Shown: in pieces, positions 1-8,210 of the stretch | Numbering within the stretch: position 1 is the stretch's first letter | Layout of the letters: every line of letters begins with the position of its first letter | Source: Oscillospiraceae bacterium | GTDB taxonomy: Bacteria > Bacillota > Clostridia > Oscillospirales > Acutalibacteraceae | Length of the DNA stretch: 40,567 bases | Reading direction: 5' to 3' | NCBI GenBank assembly: GCA_031262985.1 | Contig: JAISGQ010000027.1 | Coordinates: forward strand, 1-40,567 | Notes under the pieces: generated by a model | Seen by the model: only the letters and a program-made list of their open reading frames with translations | Databases searched by the model: none | Told to the model about the DNA's origin: nothing | Made by a program: the position numbers and the translations under genes

Positions 1-1
1 G

Positions 2-118
2 GTAATTGAGGTTTTTGTTCATGCCTACAATGCTTTCGGCTTGGCAAAGATGAAATTTCGCCAAAATCGTGATCCGAAATCGCGCGAATTACCCTTTTCT
101 GTGCTGGATTTTTTATAA
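2..118 (+). CDS. C-terminal end of an unidentified protein, possibly a transposase (truncated by window edge)
   Basis: An open frame enters from the left edge and ends at a TAA at 116-118, giving 38 residues. It contains YNAFGLAKMKFRQ and ends RELPFSVLDFL. The basic, aromatic-rich tail reminds me of transposase C-termini, but I cannot name a family and no inverted repeat is visible beside it. The rest of the gene lies outside the window. The opposite-strand frame over 25-246 is judged a shadow of this one. Confidence 0.35.
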   Translation, partial: VIEVFVHAYNAFGLAKMKFRQNRDPKSRELPFSVLDFL

Positions 119-486
119 CACGCGTGATTGTCCACAGCCTTCGCGTCCATGACCTTGACAGCTTTCGCCGCGCCGTTAGCCTTGATCATGTAGCCGCTAA
201 GTATGGGGACGGTTACGCAAGCAGGGACACCGAGCGGCGTAAACATACTTCAAAGTCTGGTAAGTGATTTTGATAAAAATACTGAGATGATTAAAGTGGT
301 TAGAGATGATGTAGAAAATTTATATAAAGATTTTGATAAAATATAGATCATGTTTTTTCGATAAATGTGTTAACTCGTCTGAACAAAAACCAATACATTA
401 GAAAACACGTATGTTATGGGCGTTTTCGTATTTTTTTCTTCTGATTTAAATTTTTGTTCTATAATAGTGTATGGCTAAATCCGGCA
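119..486. other. AT-rich intergenic stretch, no convincing gene
   Basis: About 370 bases lie between the truncated left gene and the promoter of the 583 gene. A 47-codon frame at 203-346 (ATG start, ending VENLYKDFDKI) has protein-like hydrophilic composition but no ribosome site. It could be the tail of a decayed gene. The part from about 350 on is A+T-rich and holds scattered TATAAT-like words. I see no RNA gene. Confidence 0.4.
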
Positions 487-517
487 TTGACAAATAAATT
501 CATAGTGGTAGTATAAT
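487..517 (+). promoter_or_regulatory. Candidate sigma-A promoter of the 583 gene
   Basis: A perfect TTGACA (487-492) and a perfect TATAAT (512-517) are separated by 19 bases, two more than ideal. The -10 lies inside the left arm of the 507-551 palindrome, so the palindrome could be an operator or the first structure in the transcript. Confidence 0.5.
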
Positions 518-551
518 AGGCGGAGTGCTTAACTCCGCCTATTATACTACC
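507..551. repeat. 45-bp perfect palindrome (20-bp arms, 5-nt loop)
   Basis: Arms 507-526 and 532-551 are exact reverse complements around the loop GCTTA. There is no following T-run, so it does not look like an ordinary terminator. Because each arm includes TATAAT, both strands carry a -10-like word. It lies 31 bases before the start codon of the 583 gene. Confidence 0.85.
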
Positions 552-582
552 CCGCCGTTTTCGCGGCGAAAGGAGTTTTTCT

Positions 583-1047
583 ATGAAAAAGTTTCACAAT
601 CCAATGATAGCTTTTATGCTCGTATTGCTCGCAGTAGCATTCGTTGGCACAACCGTCGCCTTCTTTATCTTCCCCGAGTTTGTACTCCCCGCCTATATAG
701 CCTGCGTTGTTATGTACGGCTTAGTTGCACTCCTTTTGCCTATAGGAGAAAGAATCTTCCGCAAACACGATGAGCGTATGTCCGAAATGACGGGGGAGTA
801 TTATCACACAAACGAGCGGGTTTCCTCCATTATGGGGAGTATGCCTAAGCTTAAAGTCCTCCTCATAGTTTTCGTTGTGCTTGCGGTGATAGGCGGCTTC
901 ACGGCACTGTGTATGTGGAAGCCGCTGATAGGGAGTATCGTATTTGCCGTATTTCTCGCGGCACTGCTGATAATCGCACTCCTGAGGAAAGATGGCAACC
1001 CCGATAGCGACACAGATAGCGACAGTGGAAGTGGCAGTGGCAGTTAA
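583..1047 (+). CDS. Small integral membrane protein, function unknown
   Basis: This 154-residue protein starts at ATG 583 after AAAGGAG at about 568. Four hydrophobic segments are visible: two near the N-terminus (about 9-30 and 34-55) and two after a charged loop holding RIFRKHDERMSEMTGEYY (about 88-110 and 113-135). The extreme C-terminus is a Ser/Asp/Gly tail ending DSGSGSGS. I do not recognise the family. It converges on the WYL gene with only 15 bases between stops. The upstream palindrome and promoter suggest it is expressed alone and regulated. Confidence 0.8.
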   Translation: MKKFHNPMIAFMLVLLAVAFVGTTVAFFIFPEFVLPAYIACVVMYGLVALLLPIGERIFRKHDERMSEMTGEYYHTNERVSSIMGSMPKLKVLLIVFVVLAVIGGFTALCMWKPLIGSIVFAVFLAALLIIALLRKDGNPDSDTDSDSGSGSGS

Positions 1048-1062
1048 ACCGCACTCGTACCG

Positions 1063-2070
1063 TCACTTCTTATAAGAGTCCCTCATGCTGTAGAGCATTT
1101 TCTGCACCTCCTGCACGAGCTTGGGAGGCGATTTAGCGAACACCGCGCCGCCGAAGTTGATTATCCAGCGGACAAGACCGCTGTTGATAATCCCCTCGCC
1201 CAAAACCGCGAACTTCCCCTCCTCGGGGAGCTCCTCAAATTTTGCGAACACGCCGAATTTGTCGATAATCGCCTCGAGGACGGAGTTGTCGCACAGCAGT
1301 TCAATCGGCACGGACTCCGAGCCTGAGTACATATTGAAAATCTTCCTGCTGTAGTCGGCGCAGTCGAACACGTCCGAGTACTCGCTGACCTCGCTGTAGT
1401 GCCGTATGTCCTGCGCGGTACACTCCGCCGCCCTCATGCGGTCGATTCTGTAGTGCGACAGGTCGTTGTACTTCTCGTAGTTCCCCACCAGATAGTACTT
1501 GTCGCTGTTCCATATGGCGGCATACGGGCTTATGACAAACTCCCGCCCCTCTGAGAAGGAGGGGATGTTGTCCTTTAGAACCATGTGGGAGTAGGTAAAT
1601 TTGATTTTCTTTTTTAGCCGAATCGCCCTGTGGATGCAGTCGATATTATTAAGAATCTCCTCATTCGTGCTTTTCACCTGATTTTCGGTATACAGCACGC
1701 CGCCTAACTGCTCCGACAGGTGAACGGAGGTGAGCGACTTGAGCTTCCGCGTCAGTTCGGATGTCCTTTCGGGCGGTATTATGGGTGAGGACTCCACCGC
1801 GTCTATCAGAAGCCGCAGCTCGGCAAGCTCAAACTGCCGTTTGCCGATGCAGTAGCCGCGCGAGGGAGTGTAGCCCTTGACTATCTCAAAACCCACGGTG
1901 TTGAGTGCCTCAATGTCCTTGTAGAGCGATTTTCTCTCGCTGGTTACTCCGTGCGACGCCAGCATTTCGGATATATCCTTTATTGACGCGCAGTGTTCCT
2001 CGTCCGTGTTGTTCTGCAAAAACTGCGCGAGATAGAGCAATTTCAGCTTCTGATTCGGATTCCCCGCCAT
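1063..2070 (-). CDS. WYL-domain transcriptional regulator with N-terminal helix-turn-helix
   Basis: The protein (335 residues) has a winged helix-turn-helix at about 5-65 (KLLYLAQFLQNNTDEEHC, then SERKSLYKDIEAL). A central WYL-type domain includes IKFTYSHMV, VISPYAAIWNSDKYYLVGN and HYRIDRM. A C-terminal WCX-like extension follows. This is the YafY/DeoR-like architecture of one-component regulators whose WYL domain senses ligands or nucleic acid. ATG 2070 is preferred over GTG 2076 because AAAAGGG lies 9 nt upstream of the ATG and only 3 nt from the GTG. A consensus promoter sits at 2114-2142. The target is unknown; the neighbouring glycosyltransferase and the convergent membrane gene are candidates. 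Confidence 0.88.
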   Translation of the reverse strand: MAGNPNQKLKLLYLAQFLQNNTDEEHCASIKDISEMLASHGVTSERKSLYKDIEALNTVGFEIVKGYTPSRGYCIGKRQFELAELRLLIDAVESSPIIPPERTSELTRKLKSLTSVHLSEQLGGVLYTENQVKSTNEEILNNIDCIHRAIRLKKKIKFTYSHMVLKDNIPSFSEGREFVISPYAAIWNSDKYYLVGNYEKYNDLSHYRIDRMRAAECTAQDIRHYSEVSEYSDVFDCADYSRKIFNMYSGSESVPIELLCDNSVLEAIIDKFGVFAKFEELPEEGKFAVLGEGIINSGLVRWIINFGGAVFAKSPPKLVQEVQKMLYSMRDSYKK

Positions 2071-2113
2071 AAACACACACCCTTTTGTTCTTTGATATAA
2101 CGTCTTTTCTAAT

Positions 2114-2142
2114 ATAATACACTATATCTGCGAAGAAATCAA
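2114..2142 (-). promoter_or_regulatory. Promoter of the WYL regulator gene
   Basis: Read on the minus strand, TTGATT (2137-2142), a 17-base spacer and TATTAT (2114-2119) form a good sigma-A promoter, placing transcription start about 35 bases before the start codon. Confidence 0.6.
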
Positions 2143-2171
2143 GTGAAACTGCACTATTTATAGTACAAATT

Positions 2172-2209
2172 AATGAGCATGAGGAGGATTACACCTCCCC
2201 ATGCTCATT
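2172..2209 (-). terminator. Hairpin at the end of the GT14 gene, probable terminator
   Basis: Nearly perfect 16-bp arms (2172-2187 against 2194-2209), built from AATGAGCATG and its complement plus an inner GGAGG/CCTCC, straddle the last codons of the glycosyltransferase gene. The following T-run on the minus strand is weak (AATTTG), so termination may be partial. Confidence 0.55.
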
Positions 2210-3100
2210 GTCGATAATGTCGAGCAGTTCTTCGCTTTCGCTGCTTGCCTTTCGGAAGAACAGATAGCCGCTGTTTTTCAGCGTTGGGTACTCACTCGCC
2301 TTGGTGAACAGCTTGACGTAGTACGGATACTCAAAGTACAGCACATTGAGTAGCTCGGAGGGCTGAGGCTGTTCGAGCGGTCCGCCCTCGGGAGTGGACA
2401 AGGCGAAGGGAGAATTGTAAAGAACAGTGTGAAAATACGCCTCGTCTGAGGCAAAGGAACTCTTAAAGTAGCGGTTGAACTGAGGGTTGCTGTCGTAAAA
2501 ATCGAGAATATATCTGACTGCGCTTCTGGTAATCGCGAAGTGTGCCCAGCCGCTGTAGACGTCGTAATCTGCGCCGTTTGAAGCTACGGAAAGAGGCTTA
2601 AACGGGAGGACAAGCTTTAATTTTATCAAAAGCTGGTTGAAAAGCGTCCCCGCCTTGCTAAGCAGCGACTTGCCGTCCTTGTTCCAGTAGAGGCAGTATT
2701 TATATTTATTGCGTCCGTTTAAGTGAGTTTCGTTCACGGCGCGTATAAACTCCGTCTCCTTGTGACGCTCGAAGAAGTCGGTTATCTGCGTGTTCGAGCG
2801 AATGGGATAATCCAGCCCTTGGAGGAGGACAAAGCGGTCAAAATCCGCCATTTCATCTGCAAAGCGGAACGACTTTACAGTAGCCTCAACCGAGGAGAAG
2901 CCACCCCAGTTGACCTTAGTTCGAGGAGACACAAAATGCACTCGTTCAGCCCCTTTGAGCAGCTGCTCAAAGGGGGAGAGGTCGGCCTTTTTATCTATGT
3001 GGAGGAAAACCTCGTGCTGTGTTCCGACTGTCAGTTTTTTCGACAGCCTTGCGATGTGTGCGGGGTCTGTGTGTGCTAAAATTATATATGCGATTTTCAT
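2189..3100 (-). CDS. Core-2/I-branching enzyme family glycosyltransferase (GT14-like)
   Basis: This 303-residue protein begins MKIAYIILAHTDP. It carries the hallmarks of the beta-1,6-N-acetylglucosaminyltransferase (core-2/I-branching) family: HEVFLHIDKKAD near 30-40, VNWGGFSSVEA, FDRFVLLQGLDYPI near 87-100, and GWAHFAITRSAVRYIL in the acceptor region. Bacterial members add sugars to surface polysaccharides or glycoproteins; here the acceptor is unknown. No signal peptide or membrane helix is seen, so it is probably cytoplasmic. It lies 71 bases downstream of rlmD on the same strand with its own ribosome site (CAGGAGA) and may be read from the rlmD promoter. Confidence 0.85.
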   Translation of the reverse strand: MKIAYIILAHTDPAHIARLSKKLTVGTQHEVFLHIDKKADLSPFEQLLKGAERVHFVSPRTKVNWGGFSSVEATVKSFRFADEMADFDRFVLLQGLDYPIRSNTQITDFFERHKETEFIRAVNETHLNGRNKYKYCLYWNKDGKSLLSKAGTLFNQLLIKLKLVLPFKPLSVASNGADYDVYSGWAHFAITRSAVRYILDFYDSNPQFNRYFKSSFASDEAYFHTVLYNSPFALSTPEGGPLEQPQPSELLNVLYFEYPYYVKLFTKASEYPTLKNSGYLFFRKASSESEELLDIIDNEHGEV

Positions 3101-3171
3101 ATAAGCGACTATCTCCTGTAGTTAAGTATGCTGTAGATTGTGTGTACTATGGTAGGGGGGTGGGAGTTTCG

Positions 3172-4527
3172 TTATGTGAGATTTTCCAACAGCACACACG
3201 TCTCCACATGAGCAGTTCGAGGGAACATATCCACACCGGTCATCCGCCTCGCCGCAAATCCGTACTCCGAAAGCAACTTCACATCACGCGCCAACGTCGC
3301 GCAGTCGCAGGAGATGTAGACTATCCGCCGCGGCTTCATCTCCGCAATCACAGAAAGCAGCTTTGCCGTGCAGCCCTTTCGCGGAGGGTCAAGCACCACG
3401 ACATCGGGAGTAATTCCCCTCTCCTTAAGCAGTACAGCCGCCTGTTCGGCATCCGAGCAGATGAATTCCGCGTTCTCAATGCCGTTGGTTTCGGCGTTTT
3501 GCCGCGCGTTTTCCACCGCCTCGGGCACAATCTCCACGCCGATAATTTGTTTCGCACCTGCCGCCATACTCAGCCCGATAGTACCCGTGCCGCAGTATAA
3601 ATCGAGGAGAGTTTCCGTTCCCGTAAGTCCCGCATACTCAAAAGCCCGCTCGTAGAGGAGGTTCGCCCCCACGGGATTGACCTGAAAGAAGGAGGCGGGG
3701 GAGATGCTGAATTTAAGCCCGCGCAGAGTTTCGGTTATGCAGTCGCTGCCCCACACAGTCCTGAATTTCTTCCCCATAATCACGCCTGTTTTCTCCCTGT
3801 TCGAGTTGATTATAACCCCCGTAATCGCGGGGCAGGCATCGCGTAGGAGTTGTACCAGCGTCTCCTCCCCGTGCAGTCCGTTTCCGTTGACCACAACGCA
3901 CGCCATTATCTCCCCCGTGCTGTTCGAGCGGCGGAGGTACAAATGCCGCACACGCCCCTTGTGTGCCTCCTCGTCATATATCTCCGCGTCGGTGTCGCGC
4001 AGGAATTTCCTGAAAGCTTCGGTGATAGCGGCAAACTCAGCCGGCTGGAGGAGGCAGTCTCCGCAGTCGATAACCCTGTGGCTGTGTGTTGCGTAGAAGC
4101 CGAGGAGCGGCTCGCCCTCCTTGCCCAAGCGGCAGGGGAGCTGAGCCTTATTTCTGTATCTGTCGGGGTTTTCTGCGGCGATATACTGCTCGCAGGATAT
4201 GTTCGCGCCGCCTATTCGCCTGAGAGTATCGTTAATGCGCCGCTCCTTCACGCGGCACTCCTCCTCATAGGAGATGTGGCGGAAGACACAGCCGCCGCAT
4301 AGCCTGTAGTGTTCGCAGTCGGGCGGAACGCGCCTGTCGGAGGGGATGATTATCTCCTCCGCCTTGCCGTAGGCGAAGCTTTTTCCCACCTTCACGATGG
4401 TTGCTTTTATGAGGTCGCCCTCGGCTGTCATAGGCACAAACACGGCGATTCCGTCGCTTCTGCCCACTCCCATGCCCTCGGCGGTAGTGCCTGTTATGAA
4501 TAACTCCACGCTGTCATTTTTCTTCAA
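3172..4527 (-). CDS. rlmD: 23S rRNA (uracil-5-)-methyltransferase, RlmD/RumA family
   Basis: A 451-residue TrmA/RumA-type enzyme that makes 5-methyluridine in 23S rRNA using S-adenosylmethionine. The N-terminal part (about 1-60) is a TRAM RNA-binding domain. The iron-sulphur cysteines appear as CEHYRLCGGC near 71-80, with a further CGDC near 155. The SAM site is LLDLYCGTGTIGLSM and the active site includes VVLDPPRKGC. The nucleophilic cysteine lies in YISCDCATLARD and the catalytic Glu in HVETCVLL. The frame begins at TTG 4527, with GGAG 12 nt upstream; GTG 4509 is an alternative. Whether it acts as RlmD, RlmC or the dual RlmCD cannot be told from sequence. Confidence 0.93.
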   Translation of the reverse strand: MKKNDSVELFITGTTAEGMGVGRSDGIAVFVPMTAEGDLIKATIVKVGKSFAYGKAEEIIIPSDRRVPPDCEHYRLCGGCVFRHISYEEECRVKERRINDTLRRIGGANISCEQYIAAENPDRYRNKAQLPCRLGKEGEPLLGFYATHSHRVIDCGDCLLQPAEFAAITEAFRKFLRDTDAEIYDEEAHKGRVRHLYLRRSNSTGEIMACVVVNGNGLHGEETLVQLLRDACPAITGVIINSNREKTGVIMGKKFRTVWGSDCITETLRGLKFSISPASFFQVNPVGANLLYERAFEYAGLTGTETLLDLYCGTGTIGLSMAAGAKQIIGVEIVPEAVENARQNAETNGIENAEFICSDAEQAAVLLKERGITPDVVVLDPPRKGCTAKLLSVIAEMKPRRIVYISCDCATLARDVKLLSEYGFAARRMTGVDMFPRTAHVETCVLLENLT

Positions 4528-4564
4528 GTTAAAGTGTCACTCCAAAATGTCAATTTACAATAAG

Positions 4565-4593
4565 AATATATCATAAAAAATAACAGATGTAAA
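4565..4593 (-). promoter_or_regulatory. Promoter of rlmD
   Basis: On the minus strand, TTTACA (4588-4593), 17 bases, then TATATT (4565-4570) lie 38 bases before the rlmD start, a good sigma-A match in an AT-rich gap. Confidence 0.5.
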
Positions 4594-4638
4594 CGGGTTC
4601 AATAGTATAAGCACATAAATTACCCCGAAATTGCAAGC

Positions 4639-4668
4639 AAAGGAGGAGAGAATCATCCCTCCTCCTTT
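4639..4668 (-). terminator. Hairpin downstream of the HD-GHKL gene
   Basis: Arms AAAGGAGGA (4639-4647) and its exact complement (4660-4668) form a stable stem 63 bases past the stop of the HD-GHKL gene. Flanking AGCAAA/TTTTGCT can extend pairing. The run of T is short, so terminator strength is uncertain. Confidence 0.5.
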
Positions 4669-4730
4669 TGAAATTTTGCTATCTGATTTTTTGTTGTCAA
4701 AATGTTGCCGTAAACAAATTCGTCTGCAAA

Positions 4731-7379
4731 TTACTTTTTTGCCTTTTCTTTTTTAGCCCGTAGTGGTTCAATGTATCGTTTGAGCTTTTCAAAAGTGTCA
4801 CTGTACATTGCCTCCCGCTCTTTGAGGTCAACAGGTATCCATCCTCCATTTATATCATAAGGCAAAAACTCTTGAATAGTCTTAAACATAATATTGTTTT
4901 CGTCTTCCTTTATTGGCGAGGGAACGTATTTTATAACCGAATTAACATTTTCACCAATAATAGATGAAGGAAACTCAAGAGTTTCATGTAATTTATTGGA
5001 ATTATCAATGAAGTGTATCATAGTATTAGATAGATGCGGATAATACTTGAGTTCTTTCCATAATTCTTCAAACGAAAGATTTGTCCATGTTTCTCTAATT
5101 ATGTTAGGGATATATGATTTGTACATATATGATTTGTACATATATATTTCATCTCTGATGTCCCATATCTCTTTACAAAAACCGACAGCAACATCATTTT
5201 GGCTAAACATTGCTTTAGATGAAAATATTTCTAAATCAATCTTAATTAGATATACCGGTTGATCAATATTGAGTATAAAAGATCGATATTTGGGAATGAA
5301 ACCTCTATTGTTTATAATATAATATATATCTTCATATCTATCTTTGCCTTCAACAAGCAACTTTGCGATTTGATATTTACAAAGCTCAGCTACTATATCA
5401 TCTTCAAATGCGAAAGTATCAAGAACAGTTTTACGATCTAAGTCTAAAGGAAATATTCCTTTTTTATCCACAACGGATACATAAGGCACGCCATTATAAT
5501 AGCCCCGACGTTCTAACGAATTATCTATTTTTTTATCCTCATCTGGAATATGGATTCCATTGCACATAAAATGACTGGGAATAGGATTTTCTACCGTCCA
5601 ATGAAAACTATCATAATCATTGGATTTGTACGAAAACCAACCTTCTGAATCTTCATCCTTTTTAAGATTGTATATATTTATATTTTTTGATTTCTTTCCG
5701 TTTAGCCTGTAAATAACGTTGGGAGTAATTAGATGATACCATTCTGCCCAAGTTGCATATTCTATTCCCCAACGGTAAGCATCATTTTTAAACTCTTTTA
5801 TTGCATTTTCATTTATATCTATTTCAATAGTAGTTCCGGGCGTAGGTTTTTCTATTCTTTCAACATTAAGAAGATTCGGCTCCGTTGTATATTCAAAGCA
5901 ATAACCTTTCTCATCATTTATATGACGCGTTGTAACTTTTGCTTTGTTTCCTATTAAAAATGTAGCGAGTGCGCCAACACCAAATCGCCCGCTTCTTGCT
6001 ATTTTAGGATTGTTTTTATCATCTGTAAATGTTTCTGTCCATTGCCGACTATAACGATATGATGCCCCCGCCGAAAGATAATAGTTGGCAATAACGTCTT
6101 CGTTCATGCCGATTCCATTATCCGTAATCTTAAAAATTCCGGTTTTCGTGTCTACATCAACAATTATTTCCCCGATAGTTCCATCAACAGCAGTTCGTTC
6201 ATTGCAAGCATCTATTGCGTTTTGAAGAAGCTCACGCACTCCATAAGAAGGGTTGTCCCCATAAAGCGGAGCGACTAACAGCTTTACAATTTCCGGATTT
6301 ACTTTTAATGCAACAGCACTGGTTACAAAATCATATTTTTGTTCAAATATATTCGATGTAATCCTTCGTATTGACAGTTTGTATTTGTCCCCGTGCATTT
6401 CACCCATAACTGCCCACGATAAGTCAAGCTCTTTTTGCCAATCATTAAACCAAGATTTCAGCTCTAAATATTGAATTGAGTTTGTCGGCTCAGCTATGAT
6501 ATTTAATGTTTCCGGTATATCTATTTGTTCCGGCCATTGTCTATCTTCAACCAATTGATTCAGAGTCCATTCATTCTCAGAACGAGATGATGAGAATTTA
6601 TTCATATCAGACAATATTTTCGGGGCTCTGTTCCCGTCGGCATCAAGAAGGTCGGCAAGCCGTAATATAGACATAAGGTAGTATATAGGAACGTGTAAGG
6701 GAAGATTATTTCTATAACCTAAAGAGTCTATATCCTCCTTTATGCTTCTTAATGAAACACCGTGGCTTTTGGCAAGCAAACCAACCAATTTTGCACATTT
6801 TGATTTGATTTTTTCTAATGTATCATGAATTTTAAAGCCGGGGAAGCCGTTTGTTGCTATGTGAAAAGCGATTTCATGATGATATTTTCTAATGAAGACG
6901 GCACAAACCTCATGACTTGAAATATCAAATTTAGGTTCTTTGTCTCCGAAAATTTCGTCAAGTTCACTCCCTGAAGCGTGTTTCAGTTTATAAATATGAT
7001 TGTCCCATAAATCTTTCCATGTGCAAGCTTTGCCGGTGGTTTCATTGCGAACAGTTTTTGTGTCAAGTGAAAGCAAATAATTTAATCCACTTGGCTTTAT
7101 AAACATTCCGAGGTCATGCAAGAATATACCAAGCACCAGTATCGAAATATCAAGTTCCGTCAATTTTTCATAATCATCTTGAGGAATTAGCTTGTCCGCA
7201 TATTCAAGAACAGCTTCAATATGACGAGTTCCATGCAGTGTATATTCTTCAAAATAATATGGCGATGTTTCAAGGTAAGTTGAGATACTCTCCCCATTGT
7301 TAAAGGCATCATTTGTTATTAAACTTAAAACAGCAGGTAATAGTTTATTTTTAAAACGCTCAGGTATAGCAATAGCCAT
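4731..7379 (-). CDS. Large HD-domain + Hsp90-like (GHKL) ATPase protein, candidate conflict/defence gene
   Basis: The predicted protein has 882 residues. Residues 1 to about 330 form an HD-superfamily phosphohydrolase-like domain, with HGTRH at 49-53, the metal-binding HD pair in FLHDLGMFI near 88-89, and later histidines in SSHEVCAVFIRKYHHE. From about 370 an Hsp90-type GHKL ATPase follows. It has the N box RELLQNAIDACNE (about 382-394), the G1 box DNGIGM (about 420), and the lid/G2 region GRFGVGALATF (about 466). The C-terminal 250 residues are unassigned. The gene is strikingly A+T-rich compared with rlmD and the glycosylase beside it, stands alone with its own promoter, and splits an otherwise ordinary region, all signs of transfer. 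HD-Hsp90 fusions are known in predicted NTP-dependent conflict systems; a defence role here is inference. Confidence 0.85.
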   Translation of the reverse strand: MAIAIPERFKNKLLPAVLSLITNDAFNNGESISTYLETSPYYFEEYTLHGTRHIEAVLEYADKLIPQDDYEKLTELDISILVLGIFLHDLGMFIKPSGLNYLLSLDTKTVRNETTGKACTWKDLWDNHIYKLKHASGSELDEIFGDKEPKFDISSHEVCAVFIRKYHHEIAFHIATNGFPGFKIHDTLEKIKSKCAKLVGLLAKSHGVSLRSIKEDIDSLGYRNNLPLHVPIYYLMSILRLADLLDADGNRAPKILSDMNKFSSSRSENEWTLNQLVEDRQWPEQIDIPETLNIIAEPTNSIQYLELKSWFNDWQKELDLSWAVMGEMHGDKYKLSIRRITSNIFEQKYDFVTSAVALKVNPEIVKLLVAPLYGDNPSYGVRELLQNAIDACNERTAVDGTIGEIIVDVDTKTGIFKITDNGIGMNEDVIANYYLSAGASYRYSRQWTETFTDDKNNPKIARSGRFGVGALATFLIGNKAKVTTRHINDEKGYCFEYTTEPNLLNVERIEKPTPGTTIEIDINENAIKEFKNDAYRWGIEYATWAEWYHLITPNVIYRLNGKKSKNINIYNLKKDEDSEGWFSYKSNDYDSFHWTVENPIPSHFMCNGIHIPDEDKKIDNSLERRGYYNGVPYVSVVDKKGIFPLDLDRKTVLDTFAFEDDIVAELCKYQIAKLLVEGKDRYEDIYYIINNRGFIPKYRSFILNIDQPVYLIKIDLEIFSSKAMFSQNDVAVGFCKEIWDIRDEIYMYKSYMYKSYIPNIIRETWTNLSFEELWKELKYYPHLSNTMIHFIDNSNKLHETLEFPSSIIGENVNSVIKYVPSPIKEDENNIMFKTIQEFLPYDINGGWIPVDLKEREAMYSDTFEKLKRYIEPLRAKKEKAKK

Positions 7380-7453
7380 TTCGTTTACTCCTTTGCAATG
7401 TATGATAGCTCGTCAAAAATTCAGTTGCATATATGCATATGTTTAATGTGTTG

Positions 7454-7482
7454 ATTATACTAAACCTCGACAAATTTTTCAA
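7454..7482 (-). promoter_or_regulatory. Consensus promoter of the HD-GHKL gene
   Basis: On the minus strand, TTGAAA (7477-7482), an exact 17-base spacer and a perfect TATAAT (7454-7459) lie about 75 bases before the start codon. The strength of the match suggests substantial expression. Confidence 0.7.
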
Positions 7483-7603
7483 TAACTCTGTAACAAAAAT
7501 TTTCACATATGAAGATTGTAAGTTTATAGTTAATTAACTTAGAGAACAATCAATTCTCCACGGGACTATCAGCACTAATATTGTTGCTTTTTGTTGCAAC
7601 ATG

Positions 7604-7631
7604 GATTATAATCAACACATCGATTATAATC
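7604..7631. promoter_or_regulatory. Twin palindromic operator candidates before the TetR gene
   Basis: The self-complementary decamer GATTATAATC occurs twice (7604-7613 and 7622-7631), 18 bases apart start to start, 34 bases upstream of the TetR start codon. Each copy contains TATAAT, so a bound repressor would cover the -10. A short GTTGC/GCAAC inverted repeat lies just upstream (7584-7600). Autoregulation by the adjacent TetR is the obvious inference. Confidence 0.6.
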
Positions 7632-7664
7632 TTGCGAATCACACAAGAAGGCAGGGCTTTTGCT

Positions 7665-8210
7665 ATGAGAAATCCCGAAAACGACCACCGTGTCAGAGTT
7701 ACGAAAATGTTCATACGAAAGGCGTACATTCTACTGCTCCGAAAGAAGCCGGAGGAGAGCGTGTCCATCACCGAAATTTGTGAGCTTGCGAACATAAACA
7801 GAGGCACATTCTATAAGCACTACACCGATGTTTCCGATCTCCGCGCGAAAATCGCAGGGGAGCTTACGGCGGAGTTTGAAAAACATCTCGGAAGTCACTC
7901 GAAGGAGGACAGCATCGCCGCGGGGGACACGATAACCGCAGTTTTCCGCTATTTCCGCGATAATGCGGAGCTGTCCGCGCTGGCGTTCTCCTCTCGTGGG
8001 GAGGAGCTGTGCAAGGCGGTAATCGAAAAGACCGCCGTCCTCCTCAATCCGAATTTGCCGGATGAATACAGGCGGTTTATCGCGGCGGGAGGAGCAGAAC
8101 TGCTCAGGAGTGCGAAAAGCGCGAATTTTGAGCCTTCCCTTGTGGCGTCTGCCGTGAGAATACTGGCACACGAGATTTCGGATGCGAGAGGTATTAGCTA
8201 TGGAGAATAG
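7665..8210 (+). CDS. TetR/AcrR family transcriptional regulator
   Basis: From ATG 7665 the protein has 181 residues. The N-terminal helix-turn-helix is clear: VRVTKMFIRKAYILLL, then VSITEICELANINRGTFYKHY, the typical TetR recognition helix. The C-terminal ligand domain resembles the small TetR proteins of Clostridia. The frame is open back to 7581, but the extra residues would be a hydrophobic stretch over the operator region and are not expected in the family. The ribosome site is weak (AAGG, about 13 nt). The stop overlaps the start of the DNA glycosylase gene, so the two are translationally coupled. Its targets are probably itself and the glycosylase. Confidence 0.85.
   Translation: MRNPENDHRVRVTKMFIRKAYILLLRKKPEESVSITEICELANINRGTFYKHYTDVSDLRAKIAGELTAEFEKHLGSHSKEDSIAAGDTITAVFRYFRDNAELSALAFSSRGEELCKAVIEKTAVLLNPNLPDEYRRFIAAGGAELLRSAKSANFEPSLVASAVRILAHEISDARGISYGE

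Noticed and set aside
25-246. Leftward 73-residue open frame at the left edge
   Set aside because: It overlaps the better frame ending at 118, has no ribosome site, and its second half is the antisense of that frame.
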